Shown here: positions 45,481-53,047 of the stretch, piece by piece
How positions within the stretch are numbered: the first letter of the stretch is position 1
Layout: each line of letters begins with the position of its first letter
Assembly (NCBI RefSeq): GCF_009796825.1
Contig: NZ_CP047030.1
Location: 1,215,501-1,279,500, forward strand
Origin: Algibacter sp. L3A6
GTDB lineage: Bacteria > Bacteroidota > Bacteroidia > Flavobacteriales > Flavobacteriaceae
Direction: 5' to 3'
Length of the DNA stretch: 64,000 nt
Translations under genes and position numbers: made by a program
Notes under the pieces: generated by a model
What the model saw: the letters and a program-made list of their open reading frames with translations, nothing else
Told to the model about the DNA's origin: nothing
Databases searched by the model: none

Positions 45481-47496
45481 ATGAAAAATTTATTTGTAAA
45501 ACTACTTAGCATCTCAATGGCCTTTGGTGCTATTACTTTAACGAGTTGTGATTCTGACGATCCAGAACCAATAACTGGCGGTACAACAGAAGTTATGGAG
45601 AACCTAGACGCAGGTATTTTAGACGGTACCTTAACTGAAGATTACACATTATCTTCAACTACAACGTATAGCTTAACTGGGCAATTTATTATCGACGATG
45701 GAGCAACATTAAATATCCCTGCTGGAACAAAAATTCTTGCTGATAATGGTGGAACAGATGTTTACATCGCAACATTAATGGGAGGAACAATAAACATTAA
45801 CGGATCTGCGGGAAACCCGGTAATTATGTCTTCTGCAGATGGTAACCCTGGCGATTGGGGCGGATTAACATTATGTGGTAAAGCAACAACTACTGCTGGT
45901 GTAGATGCTACTGCTGAAGTTGGTGGGTTTATTTATGGTGGTACTGATGATTCTGATAGCTCAGGTATTATTAGATATTTACAAATTTCTGGTACTGGTG
46001 CTCAAATTAACTCAGAATCTCAATACAATGGTGTTTCTTTTTACGCTGTAGGTTCTGGAACATTAGTAGATAACGTTGCCGTTATTAACGGTGATGATGA
46101 TGGTGTTGAATTCTTCGGTGGAACTGTTGAAGTAACCAACTTATACTTAGAAAACAATAGTGATGATTCTATTGACTGGACTGAAGGTTGGAACGGTAGT
46201 ATTACTAATGCTTACATCTCTAACACTGTTGCTGGTTTCTCTACTGTTTTTGAAGGCGATAAAGATAACGGTAACCCTGAATTTAATAACATTACAGCTG
46301 TATCAACTGTTGGAGGTACTGCATTACAATTTAAGAAAACTTCTGGAGGAACAATATCTGGATTGTCTTTAGTTGGTTACGATGTTGATTTAGATATGAA
46401 AGATGGTGGTACAACTTCAAACGTGATTTTCTCAGACGGGTACACACCTGTTGCTATGGTAGAAGATGATGCAAGTACTACGGATGTAGATGAAAGTGTT
46501 TACACATTTGCATTAAATACTTCTGTAGTAGCTACTGTTGATCTTTCTGATTTTGATTGGGTAGATACAGATATTTCTTTTGAAAGTAGCTTACTTCAAG
46601 GTGCTGTAACTGGTGATGTAACTTTAGATGCCTCTATAGCTTACGTACTTAACTCTTCTTACATCGTTCAAGATGGTGGAAAATTAACAATTCCTGCTGG
46701 AACAAAAATTACTGCTAGAGATGGTGGAACAGGAGTTTACATCGCTGTATTACAAGGTGGACAAATAGACATCCAAGGTACAGCTACTAATCCTGTTGTT
46801 ATTTCTTCTGCATCTGCAAGTCCTGGAGATTGGGGAGGTTTAACAATTTGTGGTAATGCAACAACTACTGCTGGTGTTGATGCAACTGCCGAAGTTGGTG
46901 GATTTATTTACGGTGGAACTAATGATGCTGATAACTCTGGTTCTGTAACTTATTTAGTTCTTAAAGGAACTGGAGCACAAATTAACTCGGAGTCTCAATA
47001 CAATGGTGTTTCGTTATACGCTGTAGGTACAGGAACTACTTTAGAAAACATCTCTGTAATTAACGGTGATGATGATGGTATTGAGTTCTTTGGTGGTACT
47101 GTTTCTGTAACTAACATCTACTTAGAAAACAATAGTGATGATGCTGTTGATTGGACTGAAGGATGGAACGGAACTGTAACAAACACATATATTTCGAATA
47201 CTGTTGAAGGATTCTCTACAGCTTTTGAAGGAGATAAAGATAACGGAAATCCTAAATTTGTAAATGTTACAGCTATTTCTACTGTAGGCGGAACTGCTTT
47301 ACAATTCAAAAAGACTTCTGGTGCAACTATTACAGACCTTTACTTAAGCGGATATGATACTAACATCGACATGAAAGATGATGGTCCATTAGCTAACGTA
47401 ATTATCGAAGGTGCTGCTGCAACAACAACAGACGCATACAACACAGGAACTCAAGTAGACATCTCTACTTGGACTTGGAAAAATGCTAGCCTATAA
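45481..47496 (+). CDS. Duplicated beta-rich outer-surface lipoprotein
   Basis: 671 residues. The N-terminus MKNLFVKLLSISMAFGAITLTSC is a lipoprotein signal followed by an acidic SDDPEP stretch of the type used for surface export in Bacteroidetes. The rest is an internal tandem duplication of about 300 residues (about 45-345 and 365-665). Both copies carry IPAGTKI, GDWGGLT, TAGVDATAEVGGFIYGGT, GAQINSESQYNGVS, GDDDG-EFFGGT and FEGDKDNGNP. The repeating Asp/Asn/Gly turns suggest a right-handed beta-helix that may bind divalent metal. The pairing with a receptor suggests ligand capture; the function is not known. Confidence 0.75.
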   Translation: MKNLFVKLLSISMAFGAITLTSCDSDDPEPITGGTTEVMENLDAGILDGTLTEDYTLSSTTTYSLTGQFIIDDGATLNIPAGTKILADNGGTDVYIATLMGGTININGSAGNPVIMSSADGNPGDWGGLTLCGKATTTAGVDATAEVGGFIYGGTDDSDSSGIIRYLQISGTGAQINSESQYNGVSFYAVGSGTLVDNVAVINGDDDGVEFFGGTVEVTNLYLENNSDDSIDWTEGWNGSITNAYISNTVAGFSTVFEGDKDNGNPEFNNITAVSTVGGTALQFKKTSGGTISGLSLVGYDVDLDMKDGGTTSNVIFSDGYTPVAMVEDDASTTDVDESVYTFALNTSVVATVDLSDFDWVDTDISFESSLLQGAVTGDVTLDASIAYVLNSSYIVQDGGKLTIPAGTKITARDGGTGVYIAVLQGGQIDIQGTATNPVVISSASASPGDWGGLTICGNATTTAGVDATAEVGGFIYGGTNDADNSGSVTYLVLKGTGAQINSESQYNGVSLYAVGTGTTLENISVINGDDDGIEFFGGTVSVTNIYLENNSDDAVDWTEGWNGTVTNTYISNTVEGFSTAFEGDKDNGNPKFVNVTAISTVGGTALQFKKTSGATITDLYLSGYDTNIDMKDDGPLANVIIEGAAATTTDAYNTGTQVDISTWTWKNASL

Positions 47497-47515
47497 AAGG
47501 TAAACAACATATAAT

Positions 47516-47547
47516 AAAAAAGCATCCTAATTAGGATGCTTTTTTTG
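47516..47547. terminator. Bidirectional intrinsic terminator
   Basis: A stem AAAAAGCATCCT / AGGATGCTTTTTTT with AATT loop between the convergent lipoprotein and YwqK-like genes. Confidence 0.88.
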
Positions 47548-47569
47548 TTTTATACTTTACTATAATAAA

Positions 47570-47884
47570 TTATAATGAAGCTACATTATTTTCGTAGTTC
47601 ACTACTTTTTTCTCTCCGTCGATAAAGTGAATCCATTTACCAACTTTTTTACCTTCTTTGTAATAAGCTACAGTAGTTTTCTCTCCAGCTTCATCAAAGC
47701 TAATCCATTTACCATCTAATTTACCATCTGCAGTAAAGGCACCCGTTTGGCTTACTTCACCATTATTATGGTAATAAACAGCATCGATTTGGTTAGTTTC
47801 TTTATTTAAAGTTAACGATTTTTCTTTTTGAGCAAAAGTCATTGATGTAAACAATGCTATTGCGATAATTAATATATTTTTCAT
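47570..47884 (-). CDS. Small secreted MORN/YwqK-like repeat protein
   Basis: 104 residues with a signal peptide (MKNILIIAIALFTSMTFAQ). The mature part holds two to three MORN-type beta-hairpin repeats (YYHNNGEVSQTGAFTADGKL, DGKWISFDEAGEKTTVAYYK, GKKVGKWIHFIDGEK). Such proteins are variously labelled YwqK-family antitoxin or, wrongly, nicotinic acid mononucleotide adenylyltransferase; no enzyme motif is present. No toxin gene is adjacent. Its promoter region contains the box array at 47933-47972, linking it to the phosphate locus. Confidence 0.7.
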   Translation of the reverse strand: MKNILIIAIALFTSMTFAQKEKSLTLNKETNQIDAVYYHNNGEVSQTGAFTADGKLDGKWISFDEAGEKTTVAYYKEGKKVGKWIHFIDGEKKVVNYENNVASL

Positions 47885-47916
47885 GTTGTATGGGGTTATT
47901 GTTAATACGTCCTACA

Positions 47917-47924
47917 CAAATATA
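47917..47924 (-). promoter_or_regulatory. -7 element TATATTTG for the YwqK-like gene
   Basis: An exact TAnnTTTG match on the minus strand, 32 bases upstream of the ATG at 47884. The nearest repeat box begins 19 bases upstream on that strand, the same phase as the other arrays but with the boxes inverted. Confidence 0.5.
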
Positions 47925-47932
47925 TAAAATAT

Positions 47933-47972
47933 TTTACATTCACGCAACATTTACATAACATTAAATTAACAT
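47933..47972. promoter_or_regulatory. Four-box Pho-like array
   Basis: TTTACAT (47933), GCAACAT (47944), ATAACAT (47955) and TTAACAT (47966), an exact 11-bp period written on the plus strand. It lies between the minus-strand YwqK-like gene and the predicted small RNA. A plus-strand TTTG at 47987-47990 is 2 bases out of the usual register, so which unit it serves is uncertain. Confidence 0.6.
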
Positions 47973-48029
47973 TAAACTCATAATTATTTGTTTTTCAATG
48001 TTTTAATATTTTAAAATACAACCTCATTA

Positions 48030-48085
48030 TTAATAATTCCTTAATATTGGGGTTACATTAAAATTAACTTAATAAGAGATATTTG
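48030..48085 (+). promoter_or_regulatory. Pho-box-like array and -7 element of the predicted small RNA
   Basis: TTAATAA (48030), TTAATAT (48041), GTTACAT (48052) and ATTAACT (48063), 11 bp apart. GTTACAT begins 30 bases before TTTG of GATATTTG (48078-48085). Box types and phase copy those of the nearby protein genes, but no gene follows before the terminator at 48165. Confidence 0.6.
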
Positions 48086-48089
48086 TGCT

Positions 48090-48193
48090 TGTCCTCGGAC
48101 AGTTTATTAGCAATTCATTTAATCTATTAGTTTTTGTCGACTACATTATAATGATTTCTAATGAGACCGCCTTAACGTAAGGCGGTCTTTTTT
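48090..48193 (+). ncRNA. Predicted phosphate-responsive small RNA
   Basis: About 104 nt with predicted start near 48090. It begins with a tight hairpin TGTCC-TC-GGACA, continues as a largely single-stranded AT-rich stretch (about 48102-48160), and ends in the strong terminator at 48165-48193. No credible protein frame exists: the only ATG frame of note, 48151-48180, has 9 codons and runs into the terminator. The next gene (48274) has its own box array downstream of the terminator, so this is not simply its leader. The exact ends, expression and targets are unproven. Confidence 0.5.
48165..48193 (+). terminator. Strong intrinsic terminator with no upstream gene
   Basis: A perfect 10-bp stem GACCGCCTTA / TAAGGCGGTC with an ACG loop and six T residues. 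No plus-strand gene precedes it within 650 bases. Confidence 0.92.
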
Positions 48194-48203
48194 ATTTAAA
48201 AAA

Positions 48204-48248
48204 TTAATAATAAGGAAACATTAAGTTAACATTGGTGTTAGTTATTTG
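48204..48248 (+). promoter_or_regulatory. Pho-box-like array and -7 element for the OprP-type porin
   Basis: TTAATAA (48204), GAAACAT (48215) and TTAACAT (48226), 11 bp apart. The last box starts 19 bases before TTTG at 48245-48248, followed by CAGTG and, 25 bases on, the porin ATG. Confidence 0.68.
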
Positions 48249-48273
48249 CAGTGACAAAAACTAATACTGAATA

Positions 48274-49464
48274 ATGAAACTTAAACTTATCCTGCTAAGT
48301 TTAATCCTTTTTGCCGCAAACTATACTCAGGCTCAAGAGATTAAATCAGGAAAATTTGGCAACGGCCTTTTCAACATCGTTGGTAAAGATAGCTCGTGGA
48401 CCATGAAGGTTGGCTTACGTGTACAATTCTTAGCAGCTTCAACATGGGAAGACGACAGTAAAAATGAAGCTAATTTCTTAATAAGGAGATCACGGCTAAA
48501 ATTCAACGGTTATGCTTACAGCCCAAAACTAAAGTACAAAATTGAACTAGGACTAGCTAACAGGGATTTAGCTGGAGCTTCAGAATATACAAGCAACGCA
48601 CCTCGATATATCTTAGATGCGGTTTTAATGTGGAATTTTTACGAAAATTTCGAGCTTTGGGTCGGACAGACTAAACTTCCAGGAAACAGAGAACGCGTTA
48701 TTTCTTCAGCAAATATGCAACAAGTAAACCGATCGTTATTAAACAGTCGATTTAATATTGATCGCGATTTTGGGTTTCAATTAAGACATCATTTTAACCT
48801 TAATAAAAACTTTGTAGTGAGAGAGATATTCTCGATGGCTCAAGGTGAAGGTAGAAACGTAACCACGGGTAACTTAGGCGGGCACCAATATACTGGTCGT
48901 TTAGAGTTGTTACCTTTCGGAAACTTTGCTGGTGATGGCGATTACAAAGGCTCCGATTTAAAAAGAGAAGCAACTCCAAAACTAGCGCTAGGTGCAAGTT
49001 ACGATTACAACAACAATGCTGTAAAAACAAGAAGCAACCAAGGCGCTTACATGGAAACCGATACTGGCTTTTTTGAAACAAACATTACAACATTGTTTAT
49101 GGATGCCATGTTTAAATATAAAGGATTCTCTTTTATGGCCGAATATGCCGACAGAACTGCTGATGATCCATTTGCTACAAACTCAGATGGTACTTTAACA
49201 GGTGATATTGTACAAGTAGGCGATGCTTTGAACTTACAAACCGGATATTTATTAAAGAGTAACTGGGAAGTTTCTGGACGTTACACCAACGTAACCTTAG
49301 ACAAAAACATTACCAATGTAAACGCCGAAAACCAATACACGCTTGGGCTTTCTAAATATATTGTAGGACATAAATTAAAAATTCAAACCGATTTGAGTTA
49401 TTTAGATGTCACAAACGAGAATAACAAAATAATGTATCGCTTACAATGCGATATACACTTTTAA
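48274..49464 (+). CDS. Phosphate-selective porin O/P family protein
   Basis: 396 residues. Signal peptide MKLKLILLSLILFAANYTQAQ, then a 16-strand-type barrel with the porin O/P landmarks MKVGLRVQFLAAS, NFLIRRSRLKFNGYAYSPKLKYKI, WVGQTKLPGNRERVISSANMQ and a C-terminal aromatic strand ending MYRLQCDIHF. OprP/OprO porins pass phosphate or polyphosphate through the outer membrane. It lies directly upstream of a PiT-type phosphate permease, and both have Pho-box-like promoters, which fits this role well. Confidence 0.9.
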   Translation: MKLKLILLSLILFAANYTQAQEIKSGKFGNGLFNIVGKDSSWTMKVGLRVQFLAASTWEDDSKNEANFLIRRSRLKFNGYAYSPKLKYKIELGLANRDLAGASEYTSNAPRYILDAVLMWNFYENFELWVGQTKLPGNRERVISSANMQQVNRSLLNSRFNIDRDFGFQLRHHFNLNKNFVVREIFSMAQGEGRNVTTGNLGGHQYTGRLELLPFGNFAGDGDYKGSDLKREATPKLALGASYDYNNNAVKTRSNQGAYMETDTGFFETNITTLFMDAMFKYKGFSFMAEYADRTADDPFATNSDGTLTGDIVQVGDALNLQTGYLLKSNWEVSGRYTNVTLDKNITNVNAENQYTLGLSKYIVGHKLKIQTDLSYLDVTNENNKIMYRLQCDIHF

Positions 49465-49468
49465 AGAA

Positions 49469-49513
49469 ATAACATTTACATAACACACCAAAATTATATT
49501 GTCATGATATTTG
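49469..49513 (+). promoter_or_regulatory. Pho-box-like boxes and -7 element for the phosphate permease
   Basis: ATAACAT (49469) and ATAACAC (49480), 11 bp apart. The second starts 30 bases before TTTG (49510-49513), which is followed by CAA as at the receptor promoter. This places the -7 element downstream of the in-frame ATG at 49504, so translation must start later. Confidence 0.65.
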
Positions 49514-49536
49514 CAACCTTATTTCAACCAGACACT

Positions 49537-51843
49537 ATGGATAATATTTATTTGTACATGATTATCGCCTTAGCCATTCTTGCAATTGCAGATTTGGTAG
49601 TTGGCGTTAGTAATGATGCAGTAAACTTTCTAAATTCAGCTATTGGCTCAAAGGCCATTTCTTTTAAAACAATCATGATCGTTGCCAGTGTTGGTGTTGC
49701 GGTTGGGGCTGTTTTCTCTAGCGGAATGATGGAAGTTGCACGTAAAGGAATTTTTAACCCGAGCGAATTTATGTTTAATGAAATCATGATCATCTTTATG
49801 GCGGTTATGATTACGGATATTCTATTGCTAGATTTCTTTAACTCCGTGGGTATGCCAACATCTACAACAGTTTCTATTGTATTCGAATTATTAGGTGCTG
49901 CGGTTGCGATTGCCTTAATAAAAATCGGGCATGATGGAGGAGATTTTGGTGACGTTATTAATTACATAAACACTTCTAAGGCCACCCAAATTATATTTGG
50001 AATATTGCTCTCAGTGGTCGTCGCATTCTCCGTTGGTGCTTTTGTACAGTGGGTTTCTCGTTTATTATTATCATATAACTTTGAGAACAAAGCACCATGG
50101 GTTGGAGCTTTATTTGGTGGGTTTGCTTTAACTTCTATTACTTATTTCATTTTCATGAAAGGGTTAAAAGGCACATCATACGCGAAAGAATCTTTCGATA
50201 TTTTAGGAGGTGGCACGATGTCTCACTTTTTAGAAACTAAAGTATTTGCTATTGTAGTAGTAAGTTTTATTATATGGTCTTTATTATCACTTGCACTAAT
50301 TGTATTTGCTAAAACAAACATTTACAAACTTATTATTCTAGTAGGTACCTTTGCATTAGCATTGGCTTTTGCGGGTAACGATTTAGTAAACTTTATTGGT
50401 GTACCGGTTGCAGCTTACAATGCGTTTTTAGCCTGGTCGGCATCTGGAGTTCCTGCTTATGAGTTCCCTATGACGGTTTTAGCCGAAAAAGTACCAACCA
50501 ATAACTGGTTACTTTTTGGAGCAGGGATGATTATGGTTTTAACACTTTGGTTTTCATCGAAAGCAAAAGGTGTTGTAAAAACATCATTAGATTTAGCAAG
50601 CCAAAGCGAAACAAAAGAGCGTTTTCAACCTAACTTTTTATCTCGTGGTTTTGTTAGATTTGCTGTTTTAATATCTCAATTTACAGCTTACATTTTACCA
50701 AATAGCTGGCAAGCAAAAATTGACAAACAATTTGAAGTGCCAGTAATTGCGATATCAAAAAATAAATCTTTAGAATTACCCGCTTTCGATTTAGTTCGAG
50801 CAGCTGTAAACTTAATGATTGCTGCGGTTTTAATATCTATAGCAACATCTTACAAATTACCACTTTCTACAACATACGTTACTTTTATGGTAGCCATGGG
50901 TTCTTCTCTTGCAGATAGAGCTTGGGGCGCAGAAAGCGCTGTTTATCGTGTTGCAGGAGTTATAAACGTTATCGGTGGTTGGTTCTTTACAGCCTTCAGT
51001 GCATTTACTGCTGCCGCTTTAGTAGCTTACTTACTAAACCTGAACATTACAGTAATGTTCCCAATTTTATTAGTAACTGCCTTTGCTTTACTTATTAGAA
51101 GTTCTATTGTTCATAGTAAAAAATCTAAAGAAGTAAAAGCTGAAGATAGTTTGATAAAAGCTGAAAGCAGCTCGGTACAAGGCGTAATTCATGAAAGCGC
51201 TAGCAATATAGCTAACGTGGTTAAACGTGGAAATAAGATATATACAAATGCTATAAACGGTTTAGCTAAACAAGATTTAGTATCGCTTAAAAAGAACCAA
51301 AAACAGGTTAATAAACTATCTATAGAATTAGAGGATTTACGTAACAATATTTTCTACTTTATTAAAAATTTAGATGAATCTAGTGTTGGAGCCAGTAACT
51401 TCTACATCAATATTTTGGGTTACTTGCAAGATATGGCACAGTCTTTAGAATATATTTCTAAAGTAAGTTATAAGCATATTAACAACAACCACAAAAAACT
51501 TAAATTCAACCAAATTAAAGAGTTGAAAGAAGTTGATGCCTCTGTAGAAGCTTTGTTTCATGATATGAAATTAGCTTTCGATTCTCGCTCTTTTGAAGAA
51601 ATAGGGAAGATTTTAAGAAGAAAAGAAGACGTATTTAATATACTATCTGAAAAAATACAGAAACAAGTTGAAAGAACACGTACTGAAGAATCTAGTCCAA
51701 AAAACACAACCCTTTATTTTGGTGTGTTACTAGAAACTAAAGATTTACTTAAAGCAACTATGAGCCTATTGGAAGAATACCACAATGCGCATGATGCTTC
51801 GGTTAAACCAGCTACAATTTCTAATAACGAAGAAGAAGAATAA
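49537..51843 (+). CDS. PiT-type inorganic phosphate transporter fused to PhoU-like domain
   Basis: 768 residues from the ATG at 49537. An earlier in-frame ATG at 49504 overlaps the promoter and would add 11 residues, so it is rejected. The membrane part (about 1-540) has the two PiT/PHO4 signatures: DLVVGVSNDAVNFLNSAIGS near the N-terminus and FAGNDLVNFIGVPVAAY in the middle, with SVGMPTSTTVS and KLPLSTTYVTFMVAMGSSLADRAWG. The C-terminal 200 residues (about 560-755) are helical and PhoU-like. It imports phosphate with a cation; the PhoU-like tail may regulate flux or signalling. It follows the OprP-type porin by 72 bases. Confidence 0.9.
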   Translation: MDNIYLYMIIALAILAIADLVVGVSNDAVNFLNSAIGSKAISFKTIMIVASVGVAVGAVFSSGMMEVARKGIFNPSEFMFNEIMIIFMAVMITDILLLDFFNSVGMPTSTTVSIVFELLGAAVAIALIKIGHDGGDFGDVINYINTSKATQIIFGILLSVVVAFSVGAFVQWVSRLLLSYNFENKAPWVGALFGGFALTSITYFIFMKGLKGTSYAKESFDILGGGTMSHFLETKVFAIVVVSFIIWSLLSLALIVFAKTNIYKLIILVGTFALALAFAGNDLVNFIGVPVAAYNAFLAWSASGVPAYEFPMTVLAEKVPTNNWLLFGAGMIMVLTLWFSSKAKGVVKTSLDLASQSETKERFQPNFLSRGFVRFAVLISQFTAYILPNSWQAKIDKQFEVPVIAISKNKSLELPAFDLVRAAVNLMIAAVLISIATSYKLPLSTTYVTFMVAMGSSLADRAWGAESAVYRVAGVINVIGGWFFTAFSAFTAAALVAYLLNLNITVMFPILLVTAFALLIRSSIVHSKKSKEVKAEDSLIKAESSSVQGVIHESASNIANVVKRGNKIYTNAINGLAKQDLVSLKKNQKQVNKLSIELEDLRNNIFYFIKNLDESSVGASNFYINILGYLQDMAQSLEYISKVSYKHINNNHKKLKFNQIKELKEVDASVEALFHDMKLAFDSRSFEEIGKILRRKEDVFNILSEKIQKQVERTRTEESSPKNTTLYFGVLLETKDLLKATMSLLEEYHNAHDASVKPATISNNEEEE

Positions 51844-51864
51844 TTTCATTCTCAAATTATATAC

Positions 51865-51896
51865 AAAAAGCACCTATATTTTATAGGTGCTTTTTT
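51865..51896 (+). terminator. Intrinsic terminator after the phosphate permease
   Basis: A stem AAAAAGCACCTATA / TATAGGTGCTTTTTT-type pairing with a short loop and T tract. The end overlaps the -7 element of ppnP. Confidence 0.87.
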
Positions 51897-51903
51897 ATTT
51901 TTG
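51896..51903 (+). promoter_or_regulatory. -7 element TATTTTTG of ppnP
   Basis: An exact TAnnTTTG match, 25 bases upstream of the ppnP ATG and overlapping the preceding terminator's T tract. No 11-bp repeat boxes lie upstream, so ppnP is probably not under the same control. Confidence 0.5.
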
Positions 51904-51928
51904 TAACTAATTGAAAAATTTAAAGTAA

Positions 51929-52210
51929 ATGATATCTACAAACGAATATTTTGATGGCAACGTTAAATCTATAGGCTACAAATCTGCAACAGGAAAATCT
52001 ACTATTGGGGTTATGGAAGCAGGAACTTACGAGTTCGGTACATCAGAACATGAAACGATGACGGTTATAGAAGGCGCAATGACGGTTAAATTACCAAACG
52101 CAACAGAATGGGTAACTTATAAAGCTGGCGAAGCTTACACAATTGATGCTAATCAAAAATTTCAAGTAAAAGTAAGTGAGCAAACATCATATTTATGTCA
52201 ATACGCTTAA
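51929..52210 (+). CDS. ppnP: Pyrimidine/purine nucleoside phosphorylase
   Basis: 93 residues, a single cupin-like domain of the PpnP/YaiE (DUF1255) family: NEYFDGNVKSIGY, KSTIGVMEAGTYEFGTSEHETMTVIEG and KLPNATEW. PpnP cleaves nucleosides with phosphate to free base and (deoxy)ribose-1-phosphate. Its place after the phosphate permease is suggestive, since phosphate is a substrate, but the intervening terminator and separate promoter make a shared operon unlikely. Full length for the family. Confidence 0.92.
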   Translation: MISTNEYFDGNVKSIGYKSATGKSTIGVMEAGTYEFGTSEHETMTVIEGAMTVKLPNATEWVTYKAGEAYTIDANQKFQVKVSEQTSYLCQYA

Positions 52211-52235
52211 TATCTAAAACGAAAATTTAAGTCAT

Positions 52236-52274
52236 AAAAAAAAGCTTATATCTAATTGATATAAGCTTTTTTTA
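52236..52274. terminator. Bidirectional intrinsic terminator
   Basis: A perfect stem AAAAAAGCTTATATC / GATATAAGCTTTTTTT with TAATT loop between the convergent ppnP and sdhB genes. Confidence 0.9.
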
Positions 52275-52294
52275 TAAGTATTATTATCTTGAAG

Positions 52295-53035
52295 TTATAC
52301 AGAAGCTTTCATAAGCTCTCTATTCATTCTAGCTATATTGTCTAATGAAATTCCTTTAGGACATTCTACTTCACAAGCACCTGTATTTGTACAGTTTCCA
52401 AAACCTTCCAAATCCATTTGCGCTACCATGTTTTGAACACGCTCTGTAGCTTCTACACGACCTTGAGGTAACAATGCATACTGAGATACTTTTGCACCAA
52501 CAAATAGCATGGCAGACGAGTTTTTACAAGTTGCAACACAAGCACCACAACCAATACAAGTTGCAGCATCCATAGCCTCATCTGCAGCAATTTTAGAAAT
52601 AGGTAACGAGTTAGCATCTTGCGTATTACCAGAAGTGTTTACCGAAATAAACCCACCTGCTTGTTGAATACGCTCAAAAGATGTTCTATCTACAACTAAA
52701 TCCTTTATTACAGGAAATGCAGCAGCTCTAAATGGTTCGATAGTAATAGTATCGCCATCTTTAAACATACGCATATGTAACTGACAAGTAGTAATACCAC
52801 GATCTGGCCCATGAGCCTCACCGTTAATATACATAGAACACATACCGCAAATACCCTCACGACAATCGTGATCGAAAGCCACAGGCTCTTCTCCAGCATT
52901 TACTAATTGCTCATTCAAAACATCCATCATTTCCAAAAAAGACATGTGTTCTGAAATATCAGTCACTTTATAATCAACCATTTGCCCCTTTGAACTTGAG
53001 TCTTTTTGTCTCCAAATTTTAAGTGTTAAATTCAT
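52295..53035 (-). CDS. sdhB: Succinate dehydrogenase/fumarate reductase iron-sulfur subunit
   Basis: 246 residues. The [2Fe-2S] cysteines lie in CREGICGMCSMYI with a fourth in TTCQLH; the [4Fe-4S] and [3Fe-4S] ligands are in CIGCGACVATCKN and CTNTGACEVECPKGI. It carries electrons from the flavin to the quinone site. It is the last gene of the sdhC-sdhA-sdhB operon, 12 bases after sdhA. Its size and the operon type fit the Bacteroidetes (type B) complex, which may work as succinate dehydrogenase or fumarate reductase. Confidence 0.95.
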   Translation of the reverse strand: MNLTLKIWRQKDSSSKGQMVDYKVTDISEHMSFLEMMDVLNEQLVNAGEEPVAFDHDCREGICGMCSMYINGEAHGPDRGITTCQLHMRMFKDGDTITIEPFRAAAFPVIKDLVVDRTSFERIQQAGGFISVNTSGNTQDANSLPISKIAADEAMDAATCIGCGACVATCKNSSAMLFVGAKVSQYALLPQGRVEATERVQNMVAQMDLEGFGNCTNTGACEVECPKGISLDNIARMNRELMKASV

Positions 53036-53047
53036 AATGTCTTTTTA

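Noticed and set aside
45481..47496. Repeated DNA blocks suggesting a CRISPR or tandem repeat array
   Set aside because: The similarity is a two-fold protein-coding duplication in one frame; there are no short identical repeats with unique spacers.
47570..47884. Toxin-antitoxin system because of the YwqK-like label
   Set aside because: There is no partner toxin gene, and the protein has a signal peptide and MORN-type repeats only.
48151..48180. A 9-codon ATG frame in the predicted small RNA
   Set aside because: Its codons run into the terminator stem and it has no ribosome-binding context; more likely chance.
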